Positions 34,056 to 43,421 of a DNA stretch of 64,000 nt are shown here, piece by piece (position 1 is the stretch's first letter; each line of letters opens with the position of its first letter). The notes below the pieces were generated by a model that did no database searches, had not been told where the DNA came from, and was given only the letters and a program-made list of their open reading frames with translations. Source of the stretch: CAXMMR01 sp963692975 (GTDB lineage Bacteria > Pseudomonadota > Alphaproteobacteria > Acetobacterales > Acetobacteraceae); contig CAXMMR010000001.1 of assembly GCA_963692975.2 (NCBI GenBank), forward strand, positions 1-64,000. Reading direction: 5' to 3'. The position numbers and the translations under genes were made by a program.

Positions 34056-35513
34056 TTATCCGAGGATCGAACCAATGATCGCTGCAGCCTTGGAGTAAGG
34101 CGCATAGAACGCGTCTATATTGTCGCCGGTGCCGCGCACCACCACGCCGCGCTGGTTGGAAAACTCGCGAAAGCCGTCAAGGCCGTGGTGGCGTCCCATG
34201 CCGCTCATACCAACACCGCCGAAGCCGAGTGATGGAAGCGCCGCTTGCATGGCGCAGGTGTTGACCGCAGCGCCGCCCGAGCTCGTCTGCGCGAGTACGC
34301 GATCGGTGCTCGCCGGCTCGCCAAATACATAGAGCCCGAGCGGCCTCTCGCCGGCGTTGATCATCGCAATTGCCCCGTCCAAATCATCGTAGGGAATGAC
34401 AGGCAGGATGGGTCCGAAGATCTCTTCCTTCATGATGCCCAAATCCGCCGCCGGATCCACGACAAGGGAGAGCGGCATGCGACGCGTATCCCGGTCCGTC
34501 TTGCCGTTTGGCTCGAGCTCGATGACTTGGCACTGCCTGTCATGCGCCTCCTGCAGCAAGCCGGAGATCCGATCCATGTGGCGCAACGAGATAATCCCCG
34601 TGCAATCATCGCCATGGGAGTAATCGGGTGCGGCTTGCTGCATGAACTCTTGCGACAGCCGGATAAAACCTGGGACCTCGTCGCGTGGAACCAGGCAATA
34701 GTCCACGGTGACGCACATTTGGCCGTTCTTGACGATTTTGGTGCCGATCACCGAGCTGACATTAGTCGCATTGATGGAGCCCGGCGTCATCACCGCCGGA
34801 CACTTGCCACCCAACTCCAGCGTCACAGGCGTCAGGTTGCGCGCCGCCGCCTGCATGATCTGCCGTCCGACGTTTGGGCTTCCGGTGTAGAGCAGGTGGT
34901 CCCAAGGCAGGTCGGCGAACGTGCGCGCGAGTTCCAGGCCACCAACCGCGACGTAGACGAGCGTCGGGTCGAACGTCTGCTCCACCATCTCACGCAGCAG
35001 CCTAGCCGAGGCCGGGGTATACTCGGATGGCTTCACAATCACCCGGTTGCCGGCCGCCAGCATCTCCACCATCGGCCCGACCGACAGGTCGAACGGAAAG
35101 TTCCAAGGCACGATGTTGCCGATCACGCCCTTCGGCTGGCTTTGCACATAGGCCCGAGCGGTGCCCAGGAACGCAGGGTCGGTCTCCCGAGCGACTGGCC
35201 GCATCCAGTCCTCCAGCCGCTCCATGACAAACTGCACTCTAGCCATCGGACCCAGCACCTCGATCAGGTCGGAGGCGGGAACAGGGTGGGCCCCGAAGTC
35301 GTGGCTGAGTGCGGCACTGATGCGCTCGCGGTTGCTTGCCAGCATGCCGACCAGCCTGCCTATGCGGGCACGTCGCTCATCGAGACTAGGCTCACGATCG
35401 TTGTGAAAAGCAGCACGTTGTGCTGCGAAGGCAGCGTGCAGTTCTGCAATGGCAGCGTCATCGCTGTCTGGTGCTGCCGCAAATGCTTCCGGTGAGCTCT
35501 CGAGGATGGACAT
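34056..35513 (-). CDS. Coniferyl-type aldehyde dehydrogenase
   Basis: 485 residues, NAD(P)-dependent aldehyde dehydrogenase without the usual long N-terminus. Active residues: VTLELGGKCPAV (general base Glu), KNGQMCVTVDYCLVP (catalytic Cys) and EEIFGPILPV. The motif order and the SGMGRHHGLDGFREFSNQRGV ending are those of the coniferyl aldehyde dehydrogenase (CalB) branch. It oxidises aromatic or aliphatic aldehydes to acids. In the setting of a Baeyer-Villiger monooxygenase it could oxidise the aldehyde left after ester cleavage. It shares direction with the transporter (gap 65 bases), so probably one transcript. Confidence 0.85.
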   Translation of the reverse strand: MSILESSPEAFAAAPDSDDAAIAELHAAFAAQRAAFHNDREPSLDERRARIGRLVGMLASNRERISAALSHDFGAHPVPASDLIEVLGPMARVQFVMERLEDWMRPVARETDPAFLGTARAYVQSQPKGVIGNIVPWNFPFDLSVGPMVEMLAAGNRVIVKPSEYTPASARLLREMVEQTFDPTLVYVAVGGLELARTFADLPWDHLLYTGSPNVGRQIMQAAARNLTPVTLELGGKCPAVMTPGSINATNVSSVIGTKIVKNGQMCVTVDYCLVPRDEVPGFIRLSQEFMQQAAPDYSHGDDCTGIISLRHMDRISGLLQEAHDRQCQVIELEPNGKTDRDTRRMPLSLVVDPAADLGIMKEEIFGPILPVIPYDDLDGAIAMINAGERPLGLYVFGEPASTDRVLAQTSSGGAAVNTCAMQAALPSLGFGGVGMSGMGRHHGLDGFREFSNQRGVVVRGTGDNIDAFYAPYSKAAAIIGSILG

Positions 35514-35603
35514 GTTTTCTCCCTGGGAATGATCGAGTGACGGCTGCGCTGAGCTTGTTCGACCCTGTTGTTAGATGCGCTTGATGCCGATCGTAGCTTA
35601 GTT

Positions 35604-36230
35604 TTACGGCGTTACAGGCTCCATAAGCGAGTAAAGTTGCAAGGCTGCGTCAGCCACGCTGTCCACGCTCTCTGCATAGCCTGTGCCGACCCAGGCCCGC
35701 GCGATGTGCAGGCCGCCCCCGATCACGCCGCGCAGCAGCAGCGACGACGTCGGCCGACTATCGTCAAATACTTCCATCAGCAATGCCCCGAACTCATCTA
35801 GGCTTTGCGAAATCAACGCTTCCGTCCCCTCACTCACGCTCGCCATCTCGATGAGGAAGACGCGCGCGCTGGTGGGATGCTTTTTGATTTGCTGGAAATA
35901 CACCAGCAATGCCGCCCGTATGCGCTCCAACGGCGCTCGACCATCTTGGACAGCCGCCTCGCGCATCCGCGCGATCAACACTCGGTTCACACCCAAAAAG
36001 CAGTGTTTTAGAAGGTCCTCGCCGTTGATGAACGATTCGTAGAAGTAGCGTTCGGTCAGGCCTGCCCTCATGCAGACTGCCTTCACGCTTGCCGTCTTAA
36101 ATCCTGTGGCGCCGTAAACGCTGAGCGCCGCTTGCATCAATTGCACGCGCCGCTCTGCCCGGCGTTCGTCCGCCGTTCTGTCGCCATAGCGCCTAGCCGT
36201 TTGTTGCACGCTCAATGTCCTAAGAGGCAA
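35604..36230 (-). CDS. TetR-family regulator
   Basis: 208 residues. The N-terminal helix-turn-helix is ALSVYGATGFKTASVKAVCMRAGLTERYFYESFINGE (about residues 35-70), the classical TetR layout with YFYESF in place of the common YYHF. The ligand-binding part has no nameable motif. It stands between the aldehyde dehydrogenase (same strand) and the monooxygenase (divergent). The inverted repeat at 36339 is a candidate site. Most TetR proteins repress their divergent neighbour until a ligand binds; that is inferred, not shown. Confidence 0.85.
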   Translation of the reverse strand: MPLRTLSVQQTARRYGDRTADERRAERRVQLMQAALSVYGATGFKTASVKAVCMRAGLTERYFYESFINGEDLLKHCFLGVNRVLIARMREAAVQDGRAPLERIRAALLVYFQQIKKHPTSARVFLIEMASVSEGTEALISQSLDEFGALLMEVFDDSRPTSSLLLRGVIGGGLHIARAWVGTGYAESVDSVADAALQLYSLMEPVTP

Positions 36231-36338
36231 AGCCTTCTTCTGAAAGAAAGCACAACGGCACGAACTGCGTGGTTAAAGCTAGCCAAGGACCCTCGCGTAG
36301 AAGCGTCTTGCGGCTACTTTCTGAAAGGAGTTTGCATC

Positions 36339-36356
36339 TGACACGGACTCATGTCA
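36339..36356. promoter_or_regulatory. Candidate TetR operator
   Basis: TGACA (36339-36343) and TGTCA (36352-36356) form a perfect inverted repeat with an eight-base gap, 35 bases before the monooxygenase start and in the only divergent space between it and tetR. Site length and symmetry suit a TetR dimer. Confidence 0.45.
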
Positions 36357-36391
36357 ACTAACGATCACCTACCGGCCCGAGGCGCTGTACG

Positions 36392-38203
36392 ATGTCCGAC
36401 ACCACTCTGCTTGAAGATCTCCACAATCGCTACCGGCTCGAGCGTGAGCGACGCACGGAAAATTTGGCCGATCGTAAATACCAGGACATGAAGGAGGGCT
36501 TTTCCCACCTCCTCTCTGATCCCTATACCGCATCGATCGATCGCCCGCCCGTGGCGGACAGCGTGGACGTCCTTGTGGTTGGCGGCGGCTTCGGCGGCCT
36601 GCTCGCTGCCGCTCGCCTTCGCGAAGCCGGGGCGGGCCGCATTCGTATTGTGGAGGCCGGCGGCGACGTGGGCGGGACCTGGTATTGGAACCGTTACCCG
36701 GGTGCAGCCTGCGACATTGAGTCCTACATTTATTTCCCGCTGCTCGAAGAGACCGGCTACATGCCCAAGGAGCGCTACAGTAAGGCGCCCGAGATACGCG
36801 AGCACTGCCGACGCATCGCCGCCCAATTCGGCCTTTTCGAGGATGCACTTTTCTCCACCCAGGTCACTTCGTTCGACTGGGATGTGGACGCCGCCGTCTG
36901 GCAGGTGCGCACCGACCGCGGCGACCACATCCGCGCCCGCTTCGTGGTGCTGGCCACCGGGCCGCTGAACAAGCCGAAGCTCGCCGCCATTCCCGGCCTA
37001 GACAGCTTCCGCGGCCAAAGCTTCCACACCAGCCGTTGGGACTACGCCTATACCGGCGGCAGCGCCACCGAGCCGATGATCGGGCTGGCCGACAAGCGCG
37101 TAGGTATCATCGGCACCGGGGCTACGGCGATCCAGTGCGTGCCGCCGCTCGCCCGTGCGGCCAAGCACCTCTACGTCTTCCAGCGTACGCCGTCATCCGT
37201 AGACGCACGCAACAACGCGCCCACCGACCCGGGTTGGGCGGCGAGCCTGCAGCCCGGCTGGCAGGCGCGTCGCATGGCGAACTTCACCGAGCAGATGGCT
37301 GGCCATTTGCAGCAGCCGGACGAGGTGGCCGACGGCTGGACCACGCTGGCCCGCAAGGTGCGCGAGAAGGTGGCCAAGGACCCAAGTCGCGCCGACTTCA
37401 TGGCGATGCTGGCGGAGGCCGACGTAGAGAAGATGGAGGAGATACGCGCCCGCATGGACAGCCTTGTACGGGAGCCCACCACCGCCGAGGCGCTGAAGCC
37501 CTGGTTCAGCCTATTCTGCAAGCGCCCCTGCTTCCACGACGAGTATCTCGGCATGTTCAACCGGCCGAACGTCACGCTGATCGATACCGCCGGCCGTGGG
37601 GTGGAGCGCATCTCGGAGAGCGGCGTCGTCGCCGCCGGGAAGGAGTACGAGTTGGATTGTCTGATCTTCGCCACCGGTTTCGAGGTAAGCTCAGACTATT
37701 CCAAGCGCTCCGGCTTCGAAATGCACGGCGTGGGCGGCGTCTCGCTCACCCAGAGATGGTCTGCCGGCTTGGCCACGCTGCACGGCATGCACAGCCGGTG
37801 CTTTCCCAACTGCTTCGTCATCAGCCAGGCGCAATCAGGCATGTCGCCAAACTTTCCGCATATGCTGAGCGAGCAAGCCAAGCACATAGCCCACATCGTG
37901 GGCTACAGCGTGCATCACGGCATACGCACGGTTGAGACGAGCGAAGCCGCCGAGCAGGAATGGGTGCAAACCATCCTCAAGATGGGCGAAGGCCGTCGCC
38001 AGTTCCTGGAGGCCTGCACGCCCGGCTATTACAACAACGAGGGAAGGGGCATGTCGCAAGCCATGGCTAGGAGCTTTCCCTATGGCCCTGGCCCGGTCGC
38101 CTTTATTGAGTTGCTGACCAAATGGCGCGAGGAGGGCGATTTCGCCGGCCTTGAACTCGATGGCAAGCCTGTCCGTCAATCAAAGGGCGCGTCAACATCA
38201 TGA
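36392..38203 (+). CDS. Type I Baeyer-Villiger monooxygenase
   Basis: 603 residues. Two dinucleotide folds: VVGGGFGGLLAAARLREAG (FAD, about residue 63) and VGIIGTGATAIQCVPPLA (NADPH, about 240). Between them is the type I fingerprint FxGxxxHxxxW as FRGQSFHTSRWDY (about 206-218). GGTWYWNRYPGAACDIES is the second conserved stretch. The 50-residue N-terminal extension with YRLERERRT is typical of the larger branch that includes acetone, cyclopentadecanone and steroid monooxygenases. It inserts oxygen next to a carbonyl, giving esters or lactones. The stop overlaps the SDR start (ATGA). ATG 36392 lacks a strong ribosome site. Confidence 0.9.
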   Translation: MSDTTLLEDLHNRYRLERERRTENLADRKYQDMKEGFSHLLSDPYTASIDRPPVADSVDVLVVGGGFGGLLAAARLREAGAGRIRIVEAGGDVGGTWYWNRYPGAACDIESYIYFPLLEETGYMPKERYSKAPEIREHCRRIAAQFGLFEDALFSTQVTSFDWDVDAAVWQVRTDRGDHIRARFVVLATGPLNKPKLAAIPGLDSFRGQSFHTSRWDYAYTGGSATEPMIGLADKRVGIIGTGATAIQCVPPLARAAKHLYVFQRTPSSVDARNNAPTDPGWAASLQPGWQARRMANFTEQMAGHLQQPDEVADGWTTLARKVREKVAKDPSRADFMAMLAEADVEKMEEIRARMDSLVREPTTAEALKPWFSLFCKRPCFHDEYLGMFNRPNVTLIDTAGRGVERISESGVVAAGKEYELDCLIFATGFEVSSDYSKRSGFEMHGVGGVSLTQRWSAGLATLHGMHSRCFPNCFVISQAQSGMSPNFPHMLSEQAKHIAHIVGYSVHHGIRTVETSEAAEQEWVQTILKMGEGRRQFLEACTPGYYNNEGRGMSQAMARSFPYGPGPVAFIELLTKWREEGDFAGLELDGKPVRQSKGASTS

Positions 38204-38991
38204 GCCAATCGATCGACCGCAAATCTATCTTTGTAACCGGTGCCGCCAGCGGCATGGGGCTGGCGACCGCCAGGCTTTTCGCATCTCGCGGATGGTTCGT
38301 TGGTGCCTACGATGTAAACATTGATGGCCTCAACGGCCTTGAGGCCGAAATTGGCGGACAGAACGGCATCTTCGCCACGCTGGACGTGACAGACCCGGCT
38401 GCCTTCAAGGCCGCTATCGAAGGCTTCGGACTAGCCACTGGCGGCACGATGGATCTGATGTTCAGCAACGCCGGCATCGCCATTGGTGGGCTGTTTGATG
38501 AGATGGCTTGGGCTGACATCATGAAGATCGTGAGCGTCAACTTCCTCGGCGTCATGATCGGCACGCGTGCGGCCGTGCCGTTGCTGCGTAACACTCCGGG
38601 CGCGCTATGCCTGATTAACTCCTCGTCGTCTTCGATCTTCGGCACGGCCGGCATCGCAGTGTATTCCGCCACCAAGCATGCCGTGCGCGGCCTGACGGAA
38701 GCGTTGTCGATCGAGTTCAAGCGCATCGGCGTTCGTGCGTCAGATCTTTTGCCAGGCTTGATAAATACGCCGATCCTTTCGGACACCATGCGCAAAATGG
38801 CGCCACCGGAGGGTATGTGGCGTCTGGTGCAGCCGACCGAGGTTGCAGAGACGGTGTGGCGCGCCTATCACGAAGACAAGCTGCATTGGTATGTGCCGGA
38901 AGAGTTAAAGGCGTTCGACGTTCAGGCGGTGCAGGAGCCGGAGGCGGTGCGGGAGGAGCGGACGGCGTTGCTGGCAATGATGAAGGAGTGA
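38200..38991 (+). CDS. Short-chain dehydrogenase, partner of the monooxygenase
   Basis: 263 residues. VTGAASGMGLATARLF (cofactor), SNAGIA, the active SSSSSIFGTAGIAVYSATKHAVRG (Ser, Tyr, Lys). An acidic residue at the end of strand 2 (GAYDVNID) favours NAD over NADP. Its start overlaps the monooxygenase stop. The natural pairing is oxidation of a secondary alcohol to the ketone that the monooxygenase then uses. The substrate is unknown; cyclic or terpenoid alcohols are typical for such pairs. Confidence 0.85.
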   Translation: MSQSIDRKSIFVTGAASGMGLATARLFASRGWFVGAYDVNIDGLNGLEAEIGGQNGIFATLDVTDPAAFKAAIEGFGLATGGTMDLMFSNAGIAIGGLFDEMAWADIMKIVSVNFLGVMIGTRAAVPLLRNTPGALCLINSSSSSIFGTAGIAVYSATKHAVRGLTEALSIEFKRIGVRASDLLPGLINTPILSDTMRKMAPPEGMWRLVQPTEVAETVWRAYHEDKLHWYVPEELKAFDVQAVQEPEAVREERTALLAMMKE

Positions 38992-39271
38992 CACCTTCCG
39001 GAGCTGCGGCTGATGTCCGGGAAGCCAGCGGTCCTTTCTAGAAGAACCAAAAAGCTTGCGCTCAGCTACCTCAATAAGTGCAGGTGTTGAAAAAATCGCT
39101 GCCGCCATGATCGCGAGACGTCAAGCCGCCTTCCAGGTGCGAAGCGAAGCCCTCGCTGTTGGGAACTTTCAACTACATGCGGGGCCTGCCGCGCCGTTCG
39201 CCAAGACGCTCGCGTTCGCTCCCGACGCAGTGCGCCCCCGCGGTTGTTAACGGTAGGTCGGTTTCGGCTGT

Positions 39272-40084
39272 CACCATCTAGAAGCCATCACGCTGAAGCT
39301 CGCCGCTGGCTAGCGTCGCATCGTCGCCATGGTCCGCAGCGAAGAGGCTGCCGGTCGTCACGCTGCGCGCCAGATGCACAGCGTCATCGCCGACTACGAG
39401 CAGCCCGATGCGCTGGACGCTGCCTTCGCCGGCATCGACCGAGTTCTGCTGATCTCGTCCAACGATCTGCCCCGGCGCGTGGCCCAGCACCGCAACGTCA
39501 TCGACGCTGCCAAGCGCGCCGGGGTCGGGCTGTTGATCTATACCAGCGTCCTGCACGCCGACACCTTTCCGCTCGGCCTGGCCGCCGCTCATCGCGACAC
39601 CGAGGACGCGCTGCGCGCCTCCGGGGTGCCGTTCGTGCTGCTGCGTAACGGCTGGTATTCGGAGAACTACGCCGCCCAAATCTCCGCCGCCCTGGCCCAT
39701 CACGGCCTGCTCGGCAGCGCCGGCGCTGGCCGCATCGCCTCGGCAGCCCGCGCGGATTACGCCGCCGCCGCCGCAATCGTGCTGGCTTCGCCGGAGACGC
39801 GGCACGGCCGCGCGCTGGAACTTGCAGGCGACCAGTCGTACACGCTGTCGGAGTTCGCCGCCGAGATCGCCCGGCAGTCCGGCCAGCAGGTCGGCTACAA
39901 GGACCTCCCGCAAGCCGAGTTCGAGGCGGCGCTGCTTGGCGTCGGCCTGCCGAAGGGCTTGGCCGCGCTGCTCGCGGACAGCGACGCCGGCGCCTCCCGA
40001 GGCGCGTTGTTCGACGACGCGCGGCAGCTCAGCCTGCTGATCGGTCGCCCGACGGCAAGGTCGGGCGGAGCCGGGCCGCCCTGA
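39272..40084 (+). pseudogene. NmrA/QorB-like NAD(P)H oxidoreductase, 5' end lost and nonsense codon
   Basis: The largest open part (ATG 39329) reads MVRSEEAAGRHAARQMHSVI, DYEQPDALDAAFAGIDRVLL, then ISSNDLPRRVAQHRNVIDAA, the middle of QorB/SDR_a5-like proteins. In frame upstream one reads LEAITLKLAAG, a TAG at 39311-39313, then RRIVAMVR. The family's start with the GATGxLG cofactor loop is absent. Without it the protein could not bind NADPH. A short product could still be made from 39329 but would probably be inactive. The 38992-39271 gap before it shows no gene. Confidence 0.7.
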
Positions 40085-40379
40085 AGGCGACCGTGAGCCA
40101 AGCCATGCGGTTGCTGACGCGAGCGCCGCTGCTACACCAGTCGCCCTGGTGCAGGGGCAGCAAGCGGCGTGTTGGGTTAGCGCCCCATCTACCAGCTTGG
40201 CACCGGAAATTCACAGACGGTTCGACGGCATCTTCATGGCGCCCTACTTCGCCGGCGGGGCTGCTGGTCGGCGCTTGGCGGCTGGTCTCTAACAATTTGA
40301 GCTGGCCTTGGCGTGCCAGTGCTGGCTCTGGCCTGCTCCTGATCGAACCGCCCGAGAACCCCTTTGATGGAGACCGTTC

Positions 40380-41321
40380 ATGATCGCACAACCGCACCCG
40401 GCACCCTTGGCCGCTAGGCTGATCGAAGCCCCGCCGGCATCTCAGTTCGATCCGGCCTTGCCTGGCTTCGAGCACCGGTTTGCAACCGTCGCCGGCGTGC
40501 GCCTGCACTACGTCACCGGCGGCAAGGAGAACGGCGAGGTGCTCGTCCTGCTGGCCGGGTTCCCCGAAAGCTGGTTCGCCTGGCGCAAGATCATGCCGCT
40601 GCTTGCCCCAAGCTACCGCATCATCGCGCCGGATTTGCCGGGCCAGGGCGACTCTGACTGCCCATTGGGCGGGTATGACACCCAGACCCTTGCGGCAGCC
40701 GTCCACCGCCTGCTGCAGCAGCTCGGACCCAAGCGGTATTGCATGGCTGCCCACGATGTCGGCGCCTGGGTGGCCTACCCCTATGCGGCACTCTTCGGCA
40801 GCGAAATCCGGCGCCTGGCGCTGATGGACGCCGGTATCCCGGGCATCACCCTACCGGACGCCCTGCCGACCGATCCGGAGCGGGCGTGGCGCACCTGGCA
40901 TTTCGCATTCCATGCGCTGCCGGACTTGCCGGAGATGCTGATTGGCGGGCGGGAGCGCGAGTATCTGGACTGGTTCCTGCGCCGCAAGACGGCCAACCCT
41001 CACACCTTCTCCGATGCCGATATCGCTGAGTACCTGCGCGTGTTCACCAAGGCCGGCGGGCTGCGCGCAGGCCTTGCCTATTACCGCGCCGCCGAGCTGT
41101 CTGCGCAGCAGAATCGGGATCTCAGCGCCAAGGGCAAGCTCGCCATGCCGCTGCTTGCGCTCGGTGCCGACCAGGGATCGATCACCGACATGGCATCCCC
41201 GCTCCGGGCGTATGCCGACGACGTGCGCGGCGGCGTGGTGGAACATTGCGGCCACTTCATTCCGGAGGAACAACCCGAGGCGGCAGCGCGAGAGTTGTCA
41301 GCCTTCTTCGGAGAGCTCTGA
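40380..41321 (+). CDS. Alpha/beta hydrolase, epoxide hydrolase/dehalogenase type
   Basis: 313 residues, ATG 40380 after GGAGA. HGxP-like oxyanion strand reads LLAGFPESWFAWRKIM, the nucleophile is Asp in AAHDVGAWVAYPYA (HDVGA, about residue 124) rather than Ser, and the histidine is in VEHCGHFIPEEQPE. An Asp nucleophile with HDVGA is the mark of epoxide hydrolases and haloacetate dehalogenases. The canonical HGxP of the family is altered to AGFP. It may open an epoxide or attack a lactone made by the monooxygenase cluster, but the link is only by proximity. The 40085-40379 gap has no gene. Confidence 0.8.
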   Translation: MIAQPHPAPLAARLIEAPPASQFDPALPGFEHRFATVAGVRLHYVTGGKENGEVLVLLAGFPESWFAWRKIMPLLAPSYRIIAPDLPGQGDSDCPLGGYDTQTLAAAVHRLLQQLGPKRYCMAAHDVGAWVAYPYAALFGSEIRRLALMDAGIPGITLPDALPTDPERAWRTWHFAFHALPDLPEMLIGGREREYLDWFLRRKTANPHTFSDADIAEYLRVFTKAGGLRAGLAYYRAAELSAQQNRDLSAKGKLAMPLLALGADQGSITDMASPLRAYADDVRGGVVEHCGHFIPEEQPEAAARELSAFFGEL

Positions 41322-41338
41322 CATGGCCGACGCCTGCG

Positions 41339-41620
41339 CTGGGGTCCGCAAAGCCAGCTCTACTGTGTCTGCGAGAATCTCTGCGGGGCTTCAACTACCG
41401 GGTCTGGGTTGGCGGCGCTTTCATCTCCAACAGTGGCACCTGGGTGCGGCGGACGGCCCAGGACTGGCTGGTGTTCACCCGGCTCACCTATCACGACGCG
41501 TCCGCCGTGGGATTGGTACGGCGTCGCAGTTCGGGCCGCAGCTCCTGCTGCTGCCATGGACAGGGTCCGCCGCCGACCACATGAACCAGTGCAAGTTGCT
41601 CATCGCCAAGCTGCTCCTTC
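41339..41620 (+). pseudogene. 5' remnant of an MFS transporter
   Basis: RESLRGFNYRVWVGGAFISN, then SGTWVRRTAQDWLVFTRLTYHD, is the N-terminus of an MFS_3 type exporter. Near 41519 the frame shifts and continues as SQFGPQLLLLPWTGSAADHM; after about 41620 the homology ends. The other ten helices are missing. From 41621 to 41783 I see nothing. Confidence 0.75.
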
Positions 41621-41783
41621 TACACTCGACGATAGTTGATCTCCAACAAACGTTCCTCAAACCAGGCTTTGCGGCACGTTACCCGCACCCCAAAATACCG
41701 CTATGATACGCCGGGTCTCGCCCGAGCTGATCGATACCGCTCGTCGCGGAGATTGATTTCTCATTCTCACCCGCAACCGCCCG

Positions 41784-42737
41784 GTGCCGCCGGAGCCCGC
41801 CTCGGTCGGAGGAACAGTGGTGGACGACGGTGGCGATCCGACTGGCCGGTCCGGTCTTCTCACACCTGAGAACGTCGCCGATCAGCTTCCGAGCAGGCCC
41901 GTTCTGATCAGCTCGGTCGCCGAACGGCAAGGCATAGTCCTGCAACGCTACCATCATCCGCCAAGCACCATCGATGTTCCGGGCTTGCGTGACGCCCTCC
42001 TGGTGTCTCACCTGGGCGGCCCAGTGCTGGTCGAGCAGGCTCGGCAAGACGGCAGGATCGAGCGGCGATGGACAGGTCCCGGACAGGTCTCCCTGACACG
42101 GCGGGCCAGCCGATCCGCCGTATCCTGAGCGGGCGGCCAGATGTTGCCCTGCTCTATCTCGCACCCGATTTTTATCCACGGCGTCGCCCAGGAGGTCTAC
42201 GGTGTGGATGCGGACCGAGTCGATCTCGTTCCATGTCTGGGCTCGCCGGACGAGACCGCCGAGCAGTTGGTGCGGCTCTTGCTGGTGGAGGCGGAGCGGC
42301 CGGAGACTGGCACGGTGCTCATGATGCAAAGCCTGACGCGAGCCCTTGGCGTTCATCTGCTGCGCTTCCACTCCAATCTTACGCCTGCGCCGCCAGGCCC
42401 GCCGCCAAGCCTGCCGGCGCCGCGCCTGCAGCGCGTTCTCGAGCAGATGCGGTCCAGCCTGCATGAGGACCTCCCGCTCAGCCGCCTTGCCGAAACGAGT
42501 GGATTGAGCCCGTCCCAGTTCGTTCGGGCCTTCCGCGGCGCCACGGGTCAGCCGCCGCATCGCTACCTGATCGGCCTGCGGGTCGAACGGGCACGTGCGT
42601 TGCTCGAGCAGACTGACATGTCGGTCACCTTGATCGGTGTGCGCTGCGGCTTCGAGCAACCCAGCCATTTCGCCACGAGTTTCCGCGCCATGACGGGGTT
42701 CACGCCCCGGGCGTGGCGGCAGGCGCGTCGACCCTGA
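41784..42737 (+). pseudogene. AraC-family regulator with two frameshifts
   Basis: Three frames join into one regulator of about 300 residues. Frame 1 (41784 to about 42095): LLTPENVADQLPSRPVLISS. Frame 2 (to about 42165): AGQPIRRILSGRPDVALLYL. Frame 3 (42141-42737, 198 residues open) holds the effector-domain end and the two AraC helix-turn-helix motifs (LPLSRLAETSGLSPSQFVRAF and the second, VTLIGVRCGFEQPSHFATSF). The DNA-binding half is intact and could be made alone from within frame 3. It stands before the CMD-fold genes and was presumably their regulator. Two indels in 70 bases point to decay or poor local sequence. Confidence 0.75.
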
Positions 42738-42851
42738 CCTCGCCGTCCGCCACCGGTTGTTCGGCACGTCAAGAAATCGAAATTGCTGTCCGTTTCCCGA
42801 AAGTCACGCCGCGCGTGAGTCCCCAATTAGTCTGCATCGAAGGAGGACACC

Positions 42852-43421
42852 ATGACGGGATCGCCTGATTTCGGCATGTTCGGACGTTACGAGGAAATCC
42901 CGGTCGGTGAGATGACCGCCGAGATGAAGGACGCCTACGACTACATCGTGGAGTTGCGTGGCCAGGTGCCAGGTCCGCACAAGATCTGGTTGGCCAATCC
43001 GGCCTTGTCGCGGACAGTCGTCCCGATCGGCGCCTACTATCAGACGCGATCAACGCTGACCAAGGCCGAGATCGAGATCGCGACGAACCTGGTGAACGCA
43101 CGCTGGCTGGCGGCCTATTCCAACTACGAGCACGAGATGATCGGTGAGGAGAAGGGCCGCCTGGCGCCAGAGAAGGTCGAGGCGATGATTGCCGGCTTGC
43201 CCACGAGCTTCGATGATGAGCGCCAGCAGGTGGTCTACGAACTTGCCTCGGCGCTCGTGGCGCCCCGGGTCGTGCCGAAGGGTCTCTACCGCCGGGCGAA
43301 GGCGCTGCTGGGCGATGCGGGCATCGTCGATGTGACCATGCTGCTCGGCTGGTTCACCGGCGTTTCGCTCACGCTAAACGCCTTCGACGTTCCCTCTAAC
43401 GCCGTGGGATTGGACCAATGA
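42852..43421 (+). CDS. Carboxymuconolactone decarboxylase-fold protein without cysteines
   Basis: 189 residues, ATG 42852 behind AAGGAGGA. CMD fold: PHKIWLANPALSRTVVPIGA, LTKAEIEIATNLVNARW, SNYEHEMI. In AhpD-type members a CxxC stands before the histidine; here the place reads NARWLAAYSNYEHEM with no cysteine, so a peroxidase role is unlikely. The conserved Glu-His pair could serve acid-base catalysis as in the decarboxylase. The next gene begins inside its stop (ATGA). Confidence 0.75.
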   Translation: MTGSPDFGMFGRYEEIPVGEMTAEMKDAYDYIVELRGQVPGPHKIWLANPALSRTVVPIGAYYQTRSTLTKAEIEIATNLVNARWLAAYSNYEHEMIGEEKGRLAPEKVEAMIAGLPTSFDDERQQVVYELASALVAPRVVPKGLYRRAKALLGDAGIVDVTMLLGWFTGVSLTLNAFDVPSNAVGLDQ

